A stretch of DNA of 64,000 nt from Clostridia bacterium (lineage in GTDB: Bacteria > Bacillota > Thermoanaerobacteria > Thermoanaerobacterales > Thermoanaerobacteraceae): the NCBI GenBank assembly GCA_012840485.1, contig DULG01000047.1, positions 1 through 64,000 on the forward strand, read 5' to 3'. The notes under the pieces are model-generated. The model was not told where the DNA came from. It saw only the letters and a program-made list of their open reading frames with translations, and did not search any database. How positions within the stretch are numbered: position 1 is the first letter of the stretch; every line of letters begins with the position of its first letter. Both the position numbers and the translations under genes were made by a program. This document shows, piece after piece, positions 39,649-49,638 of the stretch.

Positions 39649-39664
39649 AATTATTTCCTCCTTA

Positions 39665-40078
39665 TCAATTTAAATTATACAGCGAATTTACCTCATCTTT
39701 TATATCACCTGTAATATCAAAATTCTCAGGTGTAACTAAAAAAATATAGCCCGACACCTTCTTTATTTCACCATTAAGGGCATAGGCTGCCCCACTTAAA
39801 AAATCCACCGCTCTTTGGGCTTCATTTTTCTCCATTTTTTGAAGGTCAATGATTATTGGTTTTTTGGCTTTTAACTCATCGCATATATTCATTACCTGTT
39901 CAAATTTTTCAGGCTTTAAAATCAACACTTTAATTTGAGATTGGGTATGTATGCTCACAATTTTAGGTTTTCTCCCGTAAGATATAACTGGTTGTAAAGA
40001 ATCTACTTGTTCTGCTTCCTCCTCCGATTCATCAATACCCAAAAAACTCATCAACTTATCAATCACTTTCGAAGACAT
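39665..40078 (-). CDS. sepF: Cell division protein SepF
   Basis: KPIIIDLQKMEKNEAQRAVDFLSGAAYALNGEIKKVSGYIFLVTPENFDI. Confidence 0.96.
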   Translation of the reverse strand: MSSKVIDKLMSFLGIDESEEEAEQVDSLQPVISYGRKPKIVSIHTQSQIKVLILKPEKFEQVMNICDELKAKKPIIIDLQKMEKNEAQRAVDFLSGAAYALNGEIKKVSGYIFLVTPENFDITGDIKDEVNSLYNLN

Positions 40079-40080
40079 TT

Positions 40081-40758
40081 TTACCCCTCCTTGTATTGTC
40101 TTTGTCCAAAAATGGAAGTACCAATTCTCACAATATTAGCTCCTTCTTCTACTGCTACCCAATAATCGTTTGACATGCCCATAGAAAGAAATCTCGCTTT
40201 CACATTATGCTGCTTGATTTGTTTTAAGTTCTCAAATAGCTCCTTCATCCTTTTAAAATATGGTCTTACCTCTTCTGCAGGAATATAGGGAGCAATGGTC
40301 ATAAGCCCTTTAATTCTTATATTATCATATTTTTCCATCTGTTTTACAAAATTATTCATATCCTCTGGTAAAATCCCATATTTGCTCTCCTCTCCTCCAA
40401 TATTAATCTCTATTAAACAATCCATTATGAGTCCCTTTTGTTTTGCTCTTTTATCTATTTCTCCAGCCAATTTAATACTGTCCAAAGAATGAATTAATTT
40501 AACCTTATCAATAATGTATTTTACTTTATTCGTCTGCAAATGTCCTATAAAGTGAAAATTTACTTCCCCTTTTAGATACGGATATTTTTCATTCAGCTCT
40601 TGAACCTTATTTTCACCTATGTCAGTTATACCACAGGTAATTGCCTCTTTAATAGTATCAACTCCAAAAGTTTTTGTTGCCGCTACAATTATTATTTCCT
40701 CTGGGTTTCTGTTTACTTTTAAGGCATGTTCCTTGATTTTCTCTTTTATAGTTTTCAC
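40081..40758 (-). CDS. YggS/YlmE family PLP homeostasis protein
   Basis: IIIVAATKTF...IGENKVQELNEKY...FHFIGHLQTNKVKYI. Confidence 0.95.
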   Translation of the reverse strand: MKTIKEKIKEHALKVNRNPEEIIIVAATKTFGVDTIKEAITCGITDIGENKVQELNEKYPYLKGEVNFHFIGHLQTNKVKYIIDKVKLIHSLDSIKLAGEIDKRAKQKGLIMDCLIEINIGGEESKYGILPEDMNNFVKQMEKYDNIRIKGLMTIAPYIPAEEVRPYFKRMKELFENLKQIKQHNVKARFLSMGMSNDYWVAVEEGANIVRIGTSIFGQRQYKEG

Positions 40759-40788
40759 ATTCTCACATATATTCGTGGCTTATCCCCC

Positions 40789-41985
40789 CTATTTTTTTAT
40801 ATATTTTTCTCCATTTGTAGCTATTTCATCATACAATCTCAATCCTGAAATTTTATCACCGCTTTCAACAATAGCATATTTGCCATCAGAAACCCTGATT
40901 ATTATTTCTTTAAAAATGGGGTATTTATTATTTTTTATTACAAAAACGCCTTCCTTTCCTTCCTCTTTTACAATAGCCGAAAGAGGAACTTTCAAACCTC
41001 TATATTCTCTCAATTTAACTGTAACCTTAACTTTGTCTTTTTTATAAAAATCAGGATAACAATCTCTCATTTCTATTAACCCTATATATAATTTATCGTC
41101 ACCTCTATAGAGTTTTATAACCTTTCCTCGCAACTGGCAACTATAATCTTCAATTAAAATTTTTACCTCATCATTTTCCTTTAAAAATTCTTGTTCTTCT
41201 TCCTTTAAAACTAAGGCAAGATACCAGGTAAAATTGTCAACAATTTTTACAAAAGGTAAATCCTTTTTTACTTCTAAATCTAACTCTTTAGTCTGCCAAT
41301 CCAAATTTTCAAGTTCTTTTGGCCTCAAATTAAACATGTTTTTTTCATTAAGAATTTCTTCATTGCCATTAAAGTAATAACTCACAATTCCTCCTTCTGG
41401 GGAATCTATAGTAATTGTGTTATTCCCTATATAATTTTCTAAAAACTCTTTCTGTTCTTTTAAACTTTCTATTTTTTGAAGCACAGAAGGTCCTTTGCTT
41501 AAAATCTCCTCTTTTTTAGCTTGCAATGATGCAATTCTCTTTTTTATTTTTTCTGCATCAGGACCATTTTGTGCCACTACCTTTTGATAATTATCCTGTT
41601 CTCTTTTTATCATTTCATCTAATTTTTGTATATCCGAATAAAAAGGTACATTGGTATCTTCGCTTTTTAACTTTTTTGTTACCTCTTCTAATTCCTGTAT
41701 TTTCTTTTCATCAAAATCAGCAGAATAAATTTGCGCTATAGGAGTCCCTTTGGCAACTCTAACTCCATTTGCAATCAACCGTTTTACCTTTCCATCTAAA
41801 GGAGAATTTATTATCATTTCATTTCTGATAATATACGCTTGAGTTTCAAACTGTTGAGCAATGTTTCCATACGTCACTAAAGTAACTTTGTCTTTATTCG
41901 CAAAAGTGCGTATTCCCATTTTCCCTATGTAGATTACTATTAACAAAATAATTGCTATTTTAACTGCTTTTTTCACGTTACTCAC
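40789..41985 (-). CDS. HlyD-like membrane fusion/adaptor protein
   Basis: Single N-terminal TM, biotinyl/lipoyl-like hairpin with central coiled coil. Confidence 0.75.
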   Translation of the reverse strand: MSNVKKAVKIAIILLIVIYIGKMGIRTFANKDKVTLVTYGNIAQQFETQAYIIRNEMIINSPLDGKVKRLIANGVRVAKGTPIAQIYSADFDEKKIQELEEVTKKLKSEDTNVPFYSDIQKLDEMIKREQDNYQKVVAQNGPDAEKIKKRIASLQAKKEEILSKGPSVLQKIESLKEQKEFLENYIGNNTITIDSPEGGIVSYYFNGNEEILNEKNMFNLRPKELENLDWQTKELDLEVKKDLPFVKIVDNFTWYLALVLKEEEQEFLKENDEVKILIEDYSCQLRGKVIKLYRGDDKLYIGLIEMRDCYPDFYKKDKVKVTVKLREYRGLKVPLSAIVKEEGKEGVFVIKNNKYPIFKEIIIRVSDGKYAIVESGDKISGLRLYDEIATNGEKYIKK

Positions 41986-42080
41986 CTATCAATATATTCT
42001 ATATAAATCTTCATTTTCCTCCTACAAATTTGTGCATATATTCATTTTATCACAGTTTTCGATATTTTTATAGATAAAAT

Positions 42081-42108
42081 AAGGAGATTGGCAAAATGCC
42101 ATCTCCTT
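42081..42108 (-). terminator. Terminator of tnaA
   Basis: AAGGAGAT-GGC...GCC-ATCTCCTT hairpin. Confidence 0.75.
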
Positions 42109-42113
42109 TATGT

Positions 42114-43502
42114 TTACTCTACTGGTTCTAATTTTGCAGTGAAATGCCTCAATATTGGCGGCTCATAAGTAAATCTATATCCTTTTATTTTATCTCTTCT
42201 TGCATAAACTCTTTTTACAGCTTCTGCTATAACATCCATATGGCTGTTAGTGTAAACTCTCCTTGGAATTGTAAGGCGTACAAAATCTAATTTTGGAAGT
42301 ATCTCTTTCTTAATAACAGGGTCACGACCAGCAAGCAATGCTCCTACTTCTACTGCACGAATACCAGCTTCTATATAAAGTTCTACGCAAATTGCATGGG
42401 AAGGAAATTGTTCTTGGGGTACATGAGGCAAAAACTTTTTGCCATCTATGAAAACAGCATGTCCTCCTGCAGGGTATTGAATTGGTATTCCTGCATCTCT
42501 TAGTTTGTCACCCAAATACTTTACCTGATTAATTCGCCATGCTAAATAATTTTCATCTAAGACTTCTTCAAGCCCTCTTGCCATAGCTTCCATATCTCTT
42601 CCAGCAAGACCACCGTATGTTACAAACCCTTCCATAGGAATGAGCATTGTCTTGACTTTGGTGAAAAGTTCTTCATCATCTTTTATGGCAATAAGTCCAC
42701 CAATATTTACTAGTGCATCTTTTTTCGCAGACATTGTAAAACCATCTCCATAGGAAAACATCTCTCTCACTATTTCTTTAATAGATTTGTTCTCATATCC
42801 CTTTTCTCTCTGTTTTATAAAATAAGCGTTTTCTGCAAATCTGGCCGCATCAAAGAAAAGCTTTAATCCGTATTTATCCGCTATTCTCCGCACTTCTTTG
42901 ATGTTTTCCATGGAAACAGGTTGTCCACCAGCGCTGTTACAAGTAACAGTTGCCAAAATAAAGGCTATGTTTTCTGGCTTTTTGTCTTTTATGAAATTTT
43001 CTAAAGCCTCGAGGTCAAAATTACCTTTAAAAGGATGATAATTTTCTGTGTCTTCTGCTTCTTTTATTACCATGTCTACTGCAATGCCCTCTGCTAATTC
43101 TATGTGAGCTTTTGTAGTATCAAAATGCATATTTCCCAATATATATTGTCCTTTTTTAATTAACAATGGAAATAAAACCTTTTCAGCACCGCGACCTTGA
43201 TGAGTTGGAACAACATAGTTGTAGCCAAAAATATCTTTAATTACTTCACAAAGGTGCAAATAATTTCTACTTCCCGCATAGGACTCATCCCCCAGCATTA
43301 TGCCAGCCCATTGGTAATCACTCATGGCAGAAGTACCACTGTCAGTCAAAAGGTCAATATATACATCATCTGACTTTAACAAAAAGAGATTGTATCCTGC
43401 CTCTTTAATAAGCTTTATGCGCTCTTCTCGAGTTGTTATCTTAAGTGGCTCTACCATTTTGATTTTATAAGGTTCTGCCATTTTCGTTAAATCATCATAC
43501 AT
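42114..43502 (-). CDS. tnaA: Tryptophanase
   Basis: [52 protein letters not shown]-Lys, C-terminal [16 protein letters not shown] closer to tryptophanase than tyrosine phenol-lyase. Confidence 0.88.
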   Translation of the reverse strand: MYDDLTKMAEPYKIKMVEPLKITTREERIKLIKEAGYNLFLLKSDDVYIDLLTDSGTSAMSDYQWAGIMLGDESYAGSRNYLHLCEVIKDIFGYNYVVPTHQGRGAEKVLFPLLIKKGQYILGNMHFDTTKAHIELAEGIAVDMVIKEAEDTENYHPFKGNFDLEALENFIKDKKPENIAFILATVTCNSAGGQPVSMENIKEVRRIADKYGLKLFFDAARFAENAYFIKQREKGYENKSIKEIVREMFSYGDGFTMSAKKDALVNIGGLIAIKDDEELFTKVKTMLIPMEGFVTYGGLAGRDMEAMARGLEEVLDENYLAWRINQVKYLGDKLRDAGIPIQYPAGGHAVFIDGKKFLPHVPQEQFPSHAICVELYIEAGIRAVEVGALLAGRDPVIKKEILPKLDFVRLTIPRRVYTNSHMDVIAEAVKRVYARRDKIKGYRFTYEPPILRHFTAKLEPVE

Positions 43503-43574
43503 AAAAAAACACCCTCCTATTTTTATTTCCCCAGCTTGTAATCGTTTAATAATTCTTTAAAAAAAGAGAAAAAT

Positions 43575-43961
43575 TTATTTATGAGCAACGACTTCTATTT
43601 CTATAAGAGCACCCTTAGGAAGACTTTTTACTTCAACTAAGGAACGGGCAGGTGGATTGTCTTTAAAATACCTTCCATAAATCTCATTAATTTTTGCAAA
43701 ATCCCCCATGTTAGTGACAAATACAGTTGTCTTTATAACATTATTAAGGTCCATTCCGGCAGCTTTTAAAATCGCTTTTATGTTCTCTAAAACCCTTTCA
43801 GTCTGCGACTCAATGCCACCTTCTACAAATTCTCCTGTAGCAGGATCAATTGCTATTTGTCCTGATGTGTACAAAAAGCCGTCTATCATTACAGCTTGAG
43901 AATAGGGACCAATGGCTTTAGGCGCAGCGTCAGTGTTTATTATAGTTTTCATCCCTCTCAT
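43575..43961 (-). CDS. ridA: RidA family reactive-intermediate deaminase
   Basis: TIINTDAAPKAIGPYSQAVMIDGFLYTSGQIAIDP...PARSLVEVKSLPKGALIEIEVVA. Confidence 0.95.
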   Translation of the reverse strand: MRGMKTIINTDAAPKAIGPYSQAVMIDGFLYTSGQIAIDPATGEFVEGGIESQTERVLENIKAILKAAGMDLNNVIKTTVFVTNMGDFAKINEIYGRYFKDNPPARSLVEVKSLPKGALIEIEVVAHK

Positions 43962-44008
43962 CCTTTCAATAAAATATTGTAGAATATGTAAAACCTAACA
44001 CATAAAAC

Positions 44009-44038
44009 ATTATATCATTAATTTTTATGGTTTTTCAA
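44009..44038 (-). promoter_or_regulatory. Probable promoter of ridA-tnaA
   Basis: TTGAAA-N18-TATAAT on minus strand. Confidence 0.6.
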
Positions 44039-44203
44039 TATTTTTTGAAGGATTATAAATTTTTGTGCTCTATTATTCAAAAAAACCTCACCTTAATCCC
44101 ATATAAAGCATTGCAATCTTGAGATAAAAAGAGAAAAACGGCAATTTATTTAGATTTTTTGATATTTTATGCTGAAAATTGTATATAAAGCAAATTATTT
44201 AAG

Positions 44204-44233
44204 TTTGACTTTCTCTGACCTTTTCGATACTAA
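44204..44233 (+). promoter_or_regulatory. Promoter overlapping a CtsR-box-like heptad repeat
   Basis: TTTGACT-TTC-TCTGACC (reverse complement GGTCAGA-GAA-AGTCAAA, one mismatch to RGTCAAA-NAN-RGTCAAA) overlapping TTGACT-N17-TACTAA. Confidence 0.55.
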
Positions 44234-44278
44234 TTAAATTGAAGGAACAAATGAAGAATGCGTAAGGAGGTGGTAGGT

Positions 44279-44308
44279 ATGGTATTAAGGAGTGGTGTTC
44301 TCCCTTAA
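44279..44308 (+). CDS. 9-codon micro-ORF MVLRSGVLP
   Basis: ATG GTA TTA AGG AGT GGT GTT CTC CCT TAA preceded by AAGGAGGTGGTAGGT; lies within a predicted hairpin. Confidence 0.4.
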   Translation: MVLRSGVLP

Positions 44309-44342
44309 TCCTACTTCCCATCTCTGCACGCATCACTCCCTA

Positions 44343-44388
44343 TATAAAAAGGGGAGAGGTGAGAGGTCCGCCTCTCCTCCTTTTTATA
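44343..44388. terminator. Strong near-perfect hairpin terminator
   Basis: TATAAAAAGGGGAGAGG ... CCTCTCCTCCTTTTTATA (17 bp, one bulge). Confidence 0.85.
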
Positions 44389-44425
44389 CACCCATTCTAG
44401 ATACACAAAAGTGAGATACGAGCAT

Positions 44426-44840
44426 TTAGAAAATCTCTACTGCTATAGCAAGAAATCTTTCAATAGGTTCCAGATCCATGTAGTTCATTGGTGTACCCGA
44501 CCCTACCGATGCATTTACACCTATAGATGACTGTCCCTCAAATGTTATGTCCTTTAGCAGTCCAACCATCATTGGATTTACAAACCAATTCAAGCCATTT
44601 GGTTCTCTTGTTGCTAGCCAGCAGCCATTTAACCAGTCCTCCTGCTGCCAAGTATCCCATTCTTTTGGATTAGCCGACGGTTGCACTAGTATTCCTCCAT
44701 CTCTAGCAGCCAGCGTTGGAATAACATCTTTGAAGAAACCATCATAACATATAGCAATTTACACTTCGCCAAAAGGCGTAGAAAAAACTTTCAATTCTTC
44801 AAGAGTGCCGGGATTCTGTCATGTAATCGCCCCAGAAGCC
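44426..44840 (-). pseudogene. Carbon-nitrogen hydrolase (nitrilase family) remnant
   Basis: Minus-strand reading NPGTLEELKVFSTPFGEV*IAICYDGFFKDVIPTLAARDGGILVQPSANPKEWDTWQ...: in-frame TAA just before the catalytic CYDG motif, N-terminus missing. Confidence 0.75.
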
Positions 44841-44860
44841 ATGAACAGCAAACACTACTT

Positions 44861-46651
44861 TTATCTATTCCACTTCTCAAAAAGTATTTTATAAAGTGCC
44901 ATGGCAAGATATCCTGCACCAGTTGCAAATCCTACCCCAGTTTTAGCCTCTCCTGTGTCTTTGTCAAAACTCTCTGCCAAAAGCCCATAGTCCATATTGG
45001 CATTTTTAAGCCAGAAAAGAGCCTCTTCTCTCTTTAATGGATTTAACAAGCTTCCACAAAGTCCTAAACCTGAAGGTGTATTAGGATGATGGTCGCAGGC
45101 AAGTTCTTTTATTTTGGCATCCTCAAAATAGTATTTGTATCTGGGAGAATAGTAGTATTCAATGGTATTTTTAAATATTTCATCCTCGTAATCTACAAAT
45201 TCATAGTAATATATAAGCCCTAGATTACCAGGAGGGTCGTTGTAAAGCTTGTAATTTCCTTTTCCATCTGTAGACCAAGCAAAAATAGACTTCCCATCAA
45301 CCTCTGTCACAAGGTATTTGTATATCCCCTTGTAAATTCCCTCAATCTTTTTTTGCAAAGTTTCCGCTTTGTCTTGCCAGTTGAGTTTTAAGTATAATTC
45401 TTTTAAGTTTATAAACCCTCTCCACAATATCACATTGTCTATTGTCACAAAAGGATAATCTGAAGGGTCATCAGAAGGCAGCAAAAACGTCTTGTAAAGC
45501 CCCGTTTCCTTGTCAAACTCCTTTTCAACTCGGCTGTATACCCTCTCAAGAGCTTTTATAAGTTCCATATCGCCCAAATCTATGTCCATATTTCCTATGA
45601 GAATAAAATAGCTCGCCGCTTCATCCAGTTCAAACCCCGGATACAGCACAGTCCCATCAATGTAGTGGGCGTGGTCTCCCGCATTTTTGCTGTGCCTTAT
45701 AACCATTTCCCTTGCTATAAAATCGTGAAAACCTTTATCTATTAGTTTAACAGCAGGAAATGACCACAGAAAACTATCCCTTTCCCAAAAAGCACCAGAA
45801 ACGTAATATCTCTGGCTTCTCGATGTCAATGCAATGTAACTATCTGTTTCCATATCTTTTCCAATGGCGAAAAAGTAATTAAAAAACAAATTTTTATTGA
45901 GTAATCTCTCTAAATCACTATCTTGCGGATACTTTATGTACTTGCTTTCAAGAAAGTTTTTAAGCTCTTTGTATATATCTTTAAATCCTTTTCTCTTAAA
46001 ATGTATTAAAGTTGTAGAGGCTCCATCCATGTCAGAATTTACAGTTATATAAAAGCAGTTTTTGCTATAAGCTTTTGATTTAAGTAAAAGCTTATCTTCT
46101 TTTTCTTCATAGTCAAAATCTTTTTCACCGCCAAAAGCAAGAGCAAAAGATATATTGCAAGAATAAATACTTAAAGCAGGATTTTTGAGCCATTTATCAA
46201 TCTTAAACTCTTTTTTAAAGTCCACATCATGAGAATTAAATCGCAAAAAGCTTAATTTGTCCACCTTCACTTCTAAATAAACATCCATTCTACTAGAACA
46301 CTCAAATTCATACACAAATCCCTTTTCCTTCATGTCGGTATAAATTTTTACCAATGCCCACTCACCGTTATCAAAACGCAATTTAATAGATGGAATAAAA
46401 TAAATTTCCTCATTTGCTTCGCTGTTTACTATTTCAAGTTCCTTTCCATCTTTATAAAATATAGGCTTAAATAAAGCTTCATCACCTGATAACTCCACAA
46501 GCCCTTTGTTTGAAAGAGAGACAATGTTTAGACTTTTTATAGAAGCATCTTCTATACTTATCTCAGGCAAACTTATATAGTGATTGCCCGCATATAAAAC
46601 CCTAATATTTTCGTCAAGTTCAGACGGCTTTGTTATAATTTTATCCATCAT
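44861..46651 (-). CDS. Putative glycoside hydrolase (six-hairpin glycosidase-like)
   Basis: 596 aa; YYVSGAFWERDSFLWSFPAVKLI ... TVLYPGFELDEAASYFILIGNMDI; (alpha/alpha)6-type signature, exact family not assigned. Confidence 0.6.
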   Translation of the reverse strand: MMDKIITKPSELDENIRVLYAGNHYISLPEISIEDASIKSLNIVSLSNKGLVELSGDEALFKPIFYKDGKELEIVNSEANEEIYFIPSIKLRFDNGEWALVKIYTDMKEKGFVYEFECSSRMDVYLEVKVDKLSFLRFNSHDVDFKKEFKIDKWLKNPALSIYSCNISFALAFGGEKDFDYEEKEDKLLLKSKAYSKNCFYITVNSDMDGASTTLIHFKRKGFKDIYKELKNFLESKYIKYPQDSDLERLLNKNLFFNYFFAIGKDMETDSYIALTSRSQRYYVSGAFWERDSFLWSFPAVKLIDKGFHDFIAREMVIRHSKNAGDHAHYIDGTVLYPGFELDEAASYFILIGNMDIDLGDMELIKALERVYSRVEKEFDKETGLYKTFLLPSDDPSDYPFVTIDNVILWRGFINLKELYLKLNWQDKAETLQKKIEGIYKGIYKYLVTEVDGKSIFAWSTDGKGNYKLYNDPPGNLGLIYYYEFVDYEDEIFKNTIEYYYSPRYKYYFEDAKIKELACDHHPNTPSGLGLCGSLLNPLKREEALFWLKNANMDYGLLAESFDKDTGEAKTGVGFATGAGYLAMALYKILFEKWNR

Positions 46652-47020
46652 AAAAACCTCCCACGTACCATATATACATTATAAACAAGAAATTTCATAT
46701 CTAACACTTCAGTTATTCTATAAACCTATTGCTTTAGGTAAGAAGAAGTACTTTAAGGTAGTAGAGAGCCAAGATTTTCACCAGCGAAAATAAAAATCAA
46801 TTTTAATAAAATAAAATTAAGACTCATAAAAATCGTTTTCATCTTTTGTTAGAGAAATTCCTTTAACAACAATTTTTAGAAGGTATGTATATCTCCCCGT
46901 TAAAGACATATAGCATGATTAACCATATTAAGTTAAGTATCTCTTTTTAACTTATTGAATATAAACTTTTTCTAAATTTATTTTGCTGCCTGACAGTGTA
47001 CTAAATATCTCTCCTTCTTT

Positions 47021-48154
47021 TTAAGACTTTATAGTTTTTACTAACCTAAAAATTCTCTCAGCAGATTTTTCTAACAATGTCGGTGCGTTTTTTATGGCAT
47101 CTTCAAGGGACATTGGTTTTTCCACGATTGAAAAAATACTGCTAACTCCAATTTCATAAAGATTTTCTATATCTTCAACCGTTCCTGCTATTGCAATAAG
47201 TGGTTTATTATGCTTTTTGCACAATTTAGCTATTCCCGAAATTGTTTTTCCAAATGCTGTTTGAGAATCTATTTTCCCTTCCCCGGAAATTACTATATCA
47301 GCCTCTTTTATTTTTTCTTCAAGTTTTAATGTTTCCATTGTTATTTCTATACCACTTTTTAACTGTGCATTTAGAAATGCCATGAGTCCTGCACCTAAGC
47401 CACCTGCAGCACCCGAGCCTGGAACATCTATTATTTTTTTATGAAAATACTTTTCTAAAAGTTTCCCATAATGTTCAAGGCTTTTATCTAAAACTTCCAC
47501 CATCTCCTTCGTGGCTCCCTTTTGTGGACCATAGACTCTCGACGCACCATTTTCTCCTATTAGAGGATTTGTTATGTCACAGGCTACGACAAATTCACAT
47601 TCCTTTAGTCTATCATCAAGATTTGAAGTATCTATTGAGTAAATTTTTGAAAGTTCTCCTCCCCCAAGGCCTATTTCTCTACCATATTTATCATAAAATT
47701 TAACACCTAGCGCCATTGCCATGCCGGCACCACCATCGTTTGTTGCGCTCCCACCTATTGCTATAATGAATTTTCTGCAGCCTCTATCTAATGCGTCTTT
47801 TATAAGCTGACCGGTTCCGTATGTTGTTGTAATCATGGGATTTCTCTCATAATCCTTTAAAAGATAAAGTCCCGAGGCGGCAGCCATTTCTATAACTGCT
47901 GTTTTGCCATCACCTAATATTCCATAAAAGCTTTCAATATCTCTCCCTAGAGGATCTTTTGCCTTTGTTTTTATTATTTTCCCTCCAGTTGCATTAACTA
48001 ATGATTCAACAGTGCCTTCGCCACCATCTGCCAGAGGGACTTTCTCAATAATGGCTTTTGGGAAAATCTTCAAAATTCCTTTTTCTATGCTATCTGCAAC
48101 CTTTAAAGCGGATAAACTTTCTTTGAATTTATCGGGAGCTATAAGAATCTTCAC
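47021..48154 (-). CDS. Glycerate kinase (GarK type)
   Basis: MKILIAPDKFKESLSALKVADSIEKGI...VPLADGGEGTVE. Confidence 0.96.
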   Translation of the reverse strand: MKILIAPDKFKESLSALKVADSIEKGILKIFPKAIIEKVPLADGGEGTVESLVNATGGKIIKTKAKDPLGRDIESFYGILGDGKTAVIEMAAASGLYLLKDYERNPMITTTYGTGQLIKDALDRGCRKFIIAIGGSATNDGGAGMAMALGVKFYDKYGREIGLGGGELSKIYSIDTSNLDDRLKECEFVVACDITNPLIGENGASRVYGPQKGATKEMVEVLDKSLEHYGKLLEKYFHKKIIDVPGSGAAGGLGAGLMAFLNAQLKSGIEITMETLKLEEKIKEADIVISGEGKIDSQTAFGKTISGIAKLCKKHNKPLIAIAGTVEDIENLYEIGVSSIFSIVEKPMSLEDAIKNAPTLLEKSAERIFRLVKTIKS

Positions 48155-48272
48155 AACATCACCACCATTTTATTTTTATCATAAAACCCTTTTGTTTAAT
48201 ATATTCAAAAAGAACAATAATTCACTGTAATTTTTATATAATTTTTGTGCATAAATAACAAAACCCCATCAC

Positions 48273-49421
48273 TCAAGGAGATAATTGATTAATCAATATT
48301 GATATATAAACTTTCATACAAACATAAGGATTTGTTATATCTACATTAAATTTTTCTTTTATCTTATTTAATCTATAGGTAAGAGTATTTCTGTGAATAA
48401 AAAGTTTTTTAGAAGCAAGATTTATATTCATTCCGCTTTCAAAATAAACTTTAATAGTGTTTATTATATCTTTGTTTTTCGAATTTAAAATATCTTTATA
48501 TTCTTCAAAGAATAGCGCACTATCAATGGATAAATTATGAATCAATAGTTCTACTTTGTAATCTTTGAAATCTAAAACATCTTTGTCAATCCTTCTTCCA
48601 ATATCTATTAACTCATTTGCAATTTTAAAAGAAGTATGATAGTTTTTTATATCTTTACAATCTGGGCCTATTCCTATGATGCAGGAAAGATTAAATTTCT
48701 TTTTAACCCCTTCTTGAAGTTCTTTACAGAAAGACATAGGGTTTTTAGAGCTCAGCATTATAACAAATCTATCTTCGTTAAAGTTAAAGACTATCTCATC
48801 GTGATTTAATTTACTTTTTATAAATTCTACAATGTTTTCCTTTAATTCTTGAATATCTATCTCTTTTAAGTTTTTGGATAAAATAAAATCATTAAAGCCT
48901 CTAATATCAGCAACAATTAAACTTCTCTGCTTTTTTATATCAAAGCCTATAAGTTTAGCTCTGCTTTCTAAAATTTTTTCTTCTTCATGCCCTATATTAG
49001 GATGATTGAGAATTTCTTTAATGAAACTTACCATTGCTCTCGAATGTAATGCTTCATACTTTTTATTCTCATATTCTTGGACCATAAGCTCAACTAATTC
49101 CTTAATTATTCTCCCAAAGCCAATTATTTCTTTTGGTTCACCTGTAATTCCAACAACACCTATTACTTCACTATTATAAAACAAAGGAACGTTTATCCCT
49201 TTTTTAGTTCCTTTGTAATATTCTATATTGCTATCATCTATAATAACATCGATCTTTCTCGAGGCTGCAATTTTTGCCCCTTCATGGAAAGAGCCTATCC
49301 TTGTAGAATCTCCTGATGCTATAATTACCCCTTTTGTATCCATAATGTTTATATTTTTGCCAAGAATATTCATAAGCCTATTTACAATCTTTTGATAATC
49401 CTCATGACTGAGCATAAGCAT
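48273..49421 (-). CDS. CdaR-family sugar diacid regulator
   Basis: N-terminal sugar-diacid recognition domain, C-terminal PucR-type HTH (NINLASKKLFIHRNTLTYRLNKIKEKFNVD). Confidence 0.92.
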   Translation of the reverse strand: MLMLSHEDYQKIVNRLMNILGKNINIMDTKGVIIASGDSTRIGSFHEGAKIAASRKIDVIIDDSNIEYYKGTKKGINVPLFYNSEVIGVVGITGEPKEIIGFGRIIKELVELMVQEYENKKYEALHSRAMVSFIKEILNHPNIGHEEEKILESRAKLIGFDIKKQRSLIVADIRGFNDFILSKNLKEIDIQELKENIVEFIKSKLNHDEIVFNFNEDRFVIMLSSKNPMSFCKELQEGVKKKFNLSCIIGIGPDCKDIKNYHTSFKIANELIDIGRRIDKDVLDFKDYKVELLIHNLSIDSALFFEEYKDILNSKNKDIINTIKVYFESGMNINLASKKLFIHRNTLTYRLNKIKEKFNVDITNPYVCMKVYISILINQLSP

Positions 49422-49441
49422 CCCTCTTAAAAGTTAATTGA

Positions 49442-49630
49442 TTTAGGTTTTCGCAGAGTTCCCAAATTCCTTATAAATTAGGGGGTTCTTCTATATATTT
49501 CCAAAAGAATTCCACCGCTTTTGTGGTATTTTAAGCAACATGCAAAAAGATTAAAAAAGACGTATTCATTGCACCAAAGTACGTGGGGCCTGAGGAATGG
49601 TCTACAGCCTTGACACGGCTGATAAAATAG
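49442..49630 (+). pseudogene. Possible degraded coding remnant
   Basis: + strand frame reads FRFSQSSQIPYKLGGSSIYFQKNSTAFVVF*ATCKKIKKDVFIAPKYVGPEEWSTALTRLIK* with one internal TAA; product not recognised. Confidence 0.3.
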
Positions 49631-49638
49631 TGATACCC

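Noticed and set aside
42114-43502. Annotation as tyrosine phenol-lyase
   Set aside because: C-terminal and active-site-flanking segments ([47 protein letters not shown]) read closer to tryptophanase, though the two families are similar
46584-46793. Short + strand ORF ending KPIALGKKKYFKVVESQDFHQRK
   Set aside because: Partly antisense to the glycosidase start, no RBS or homology recognised
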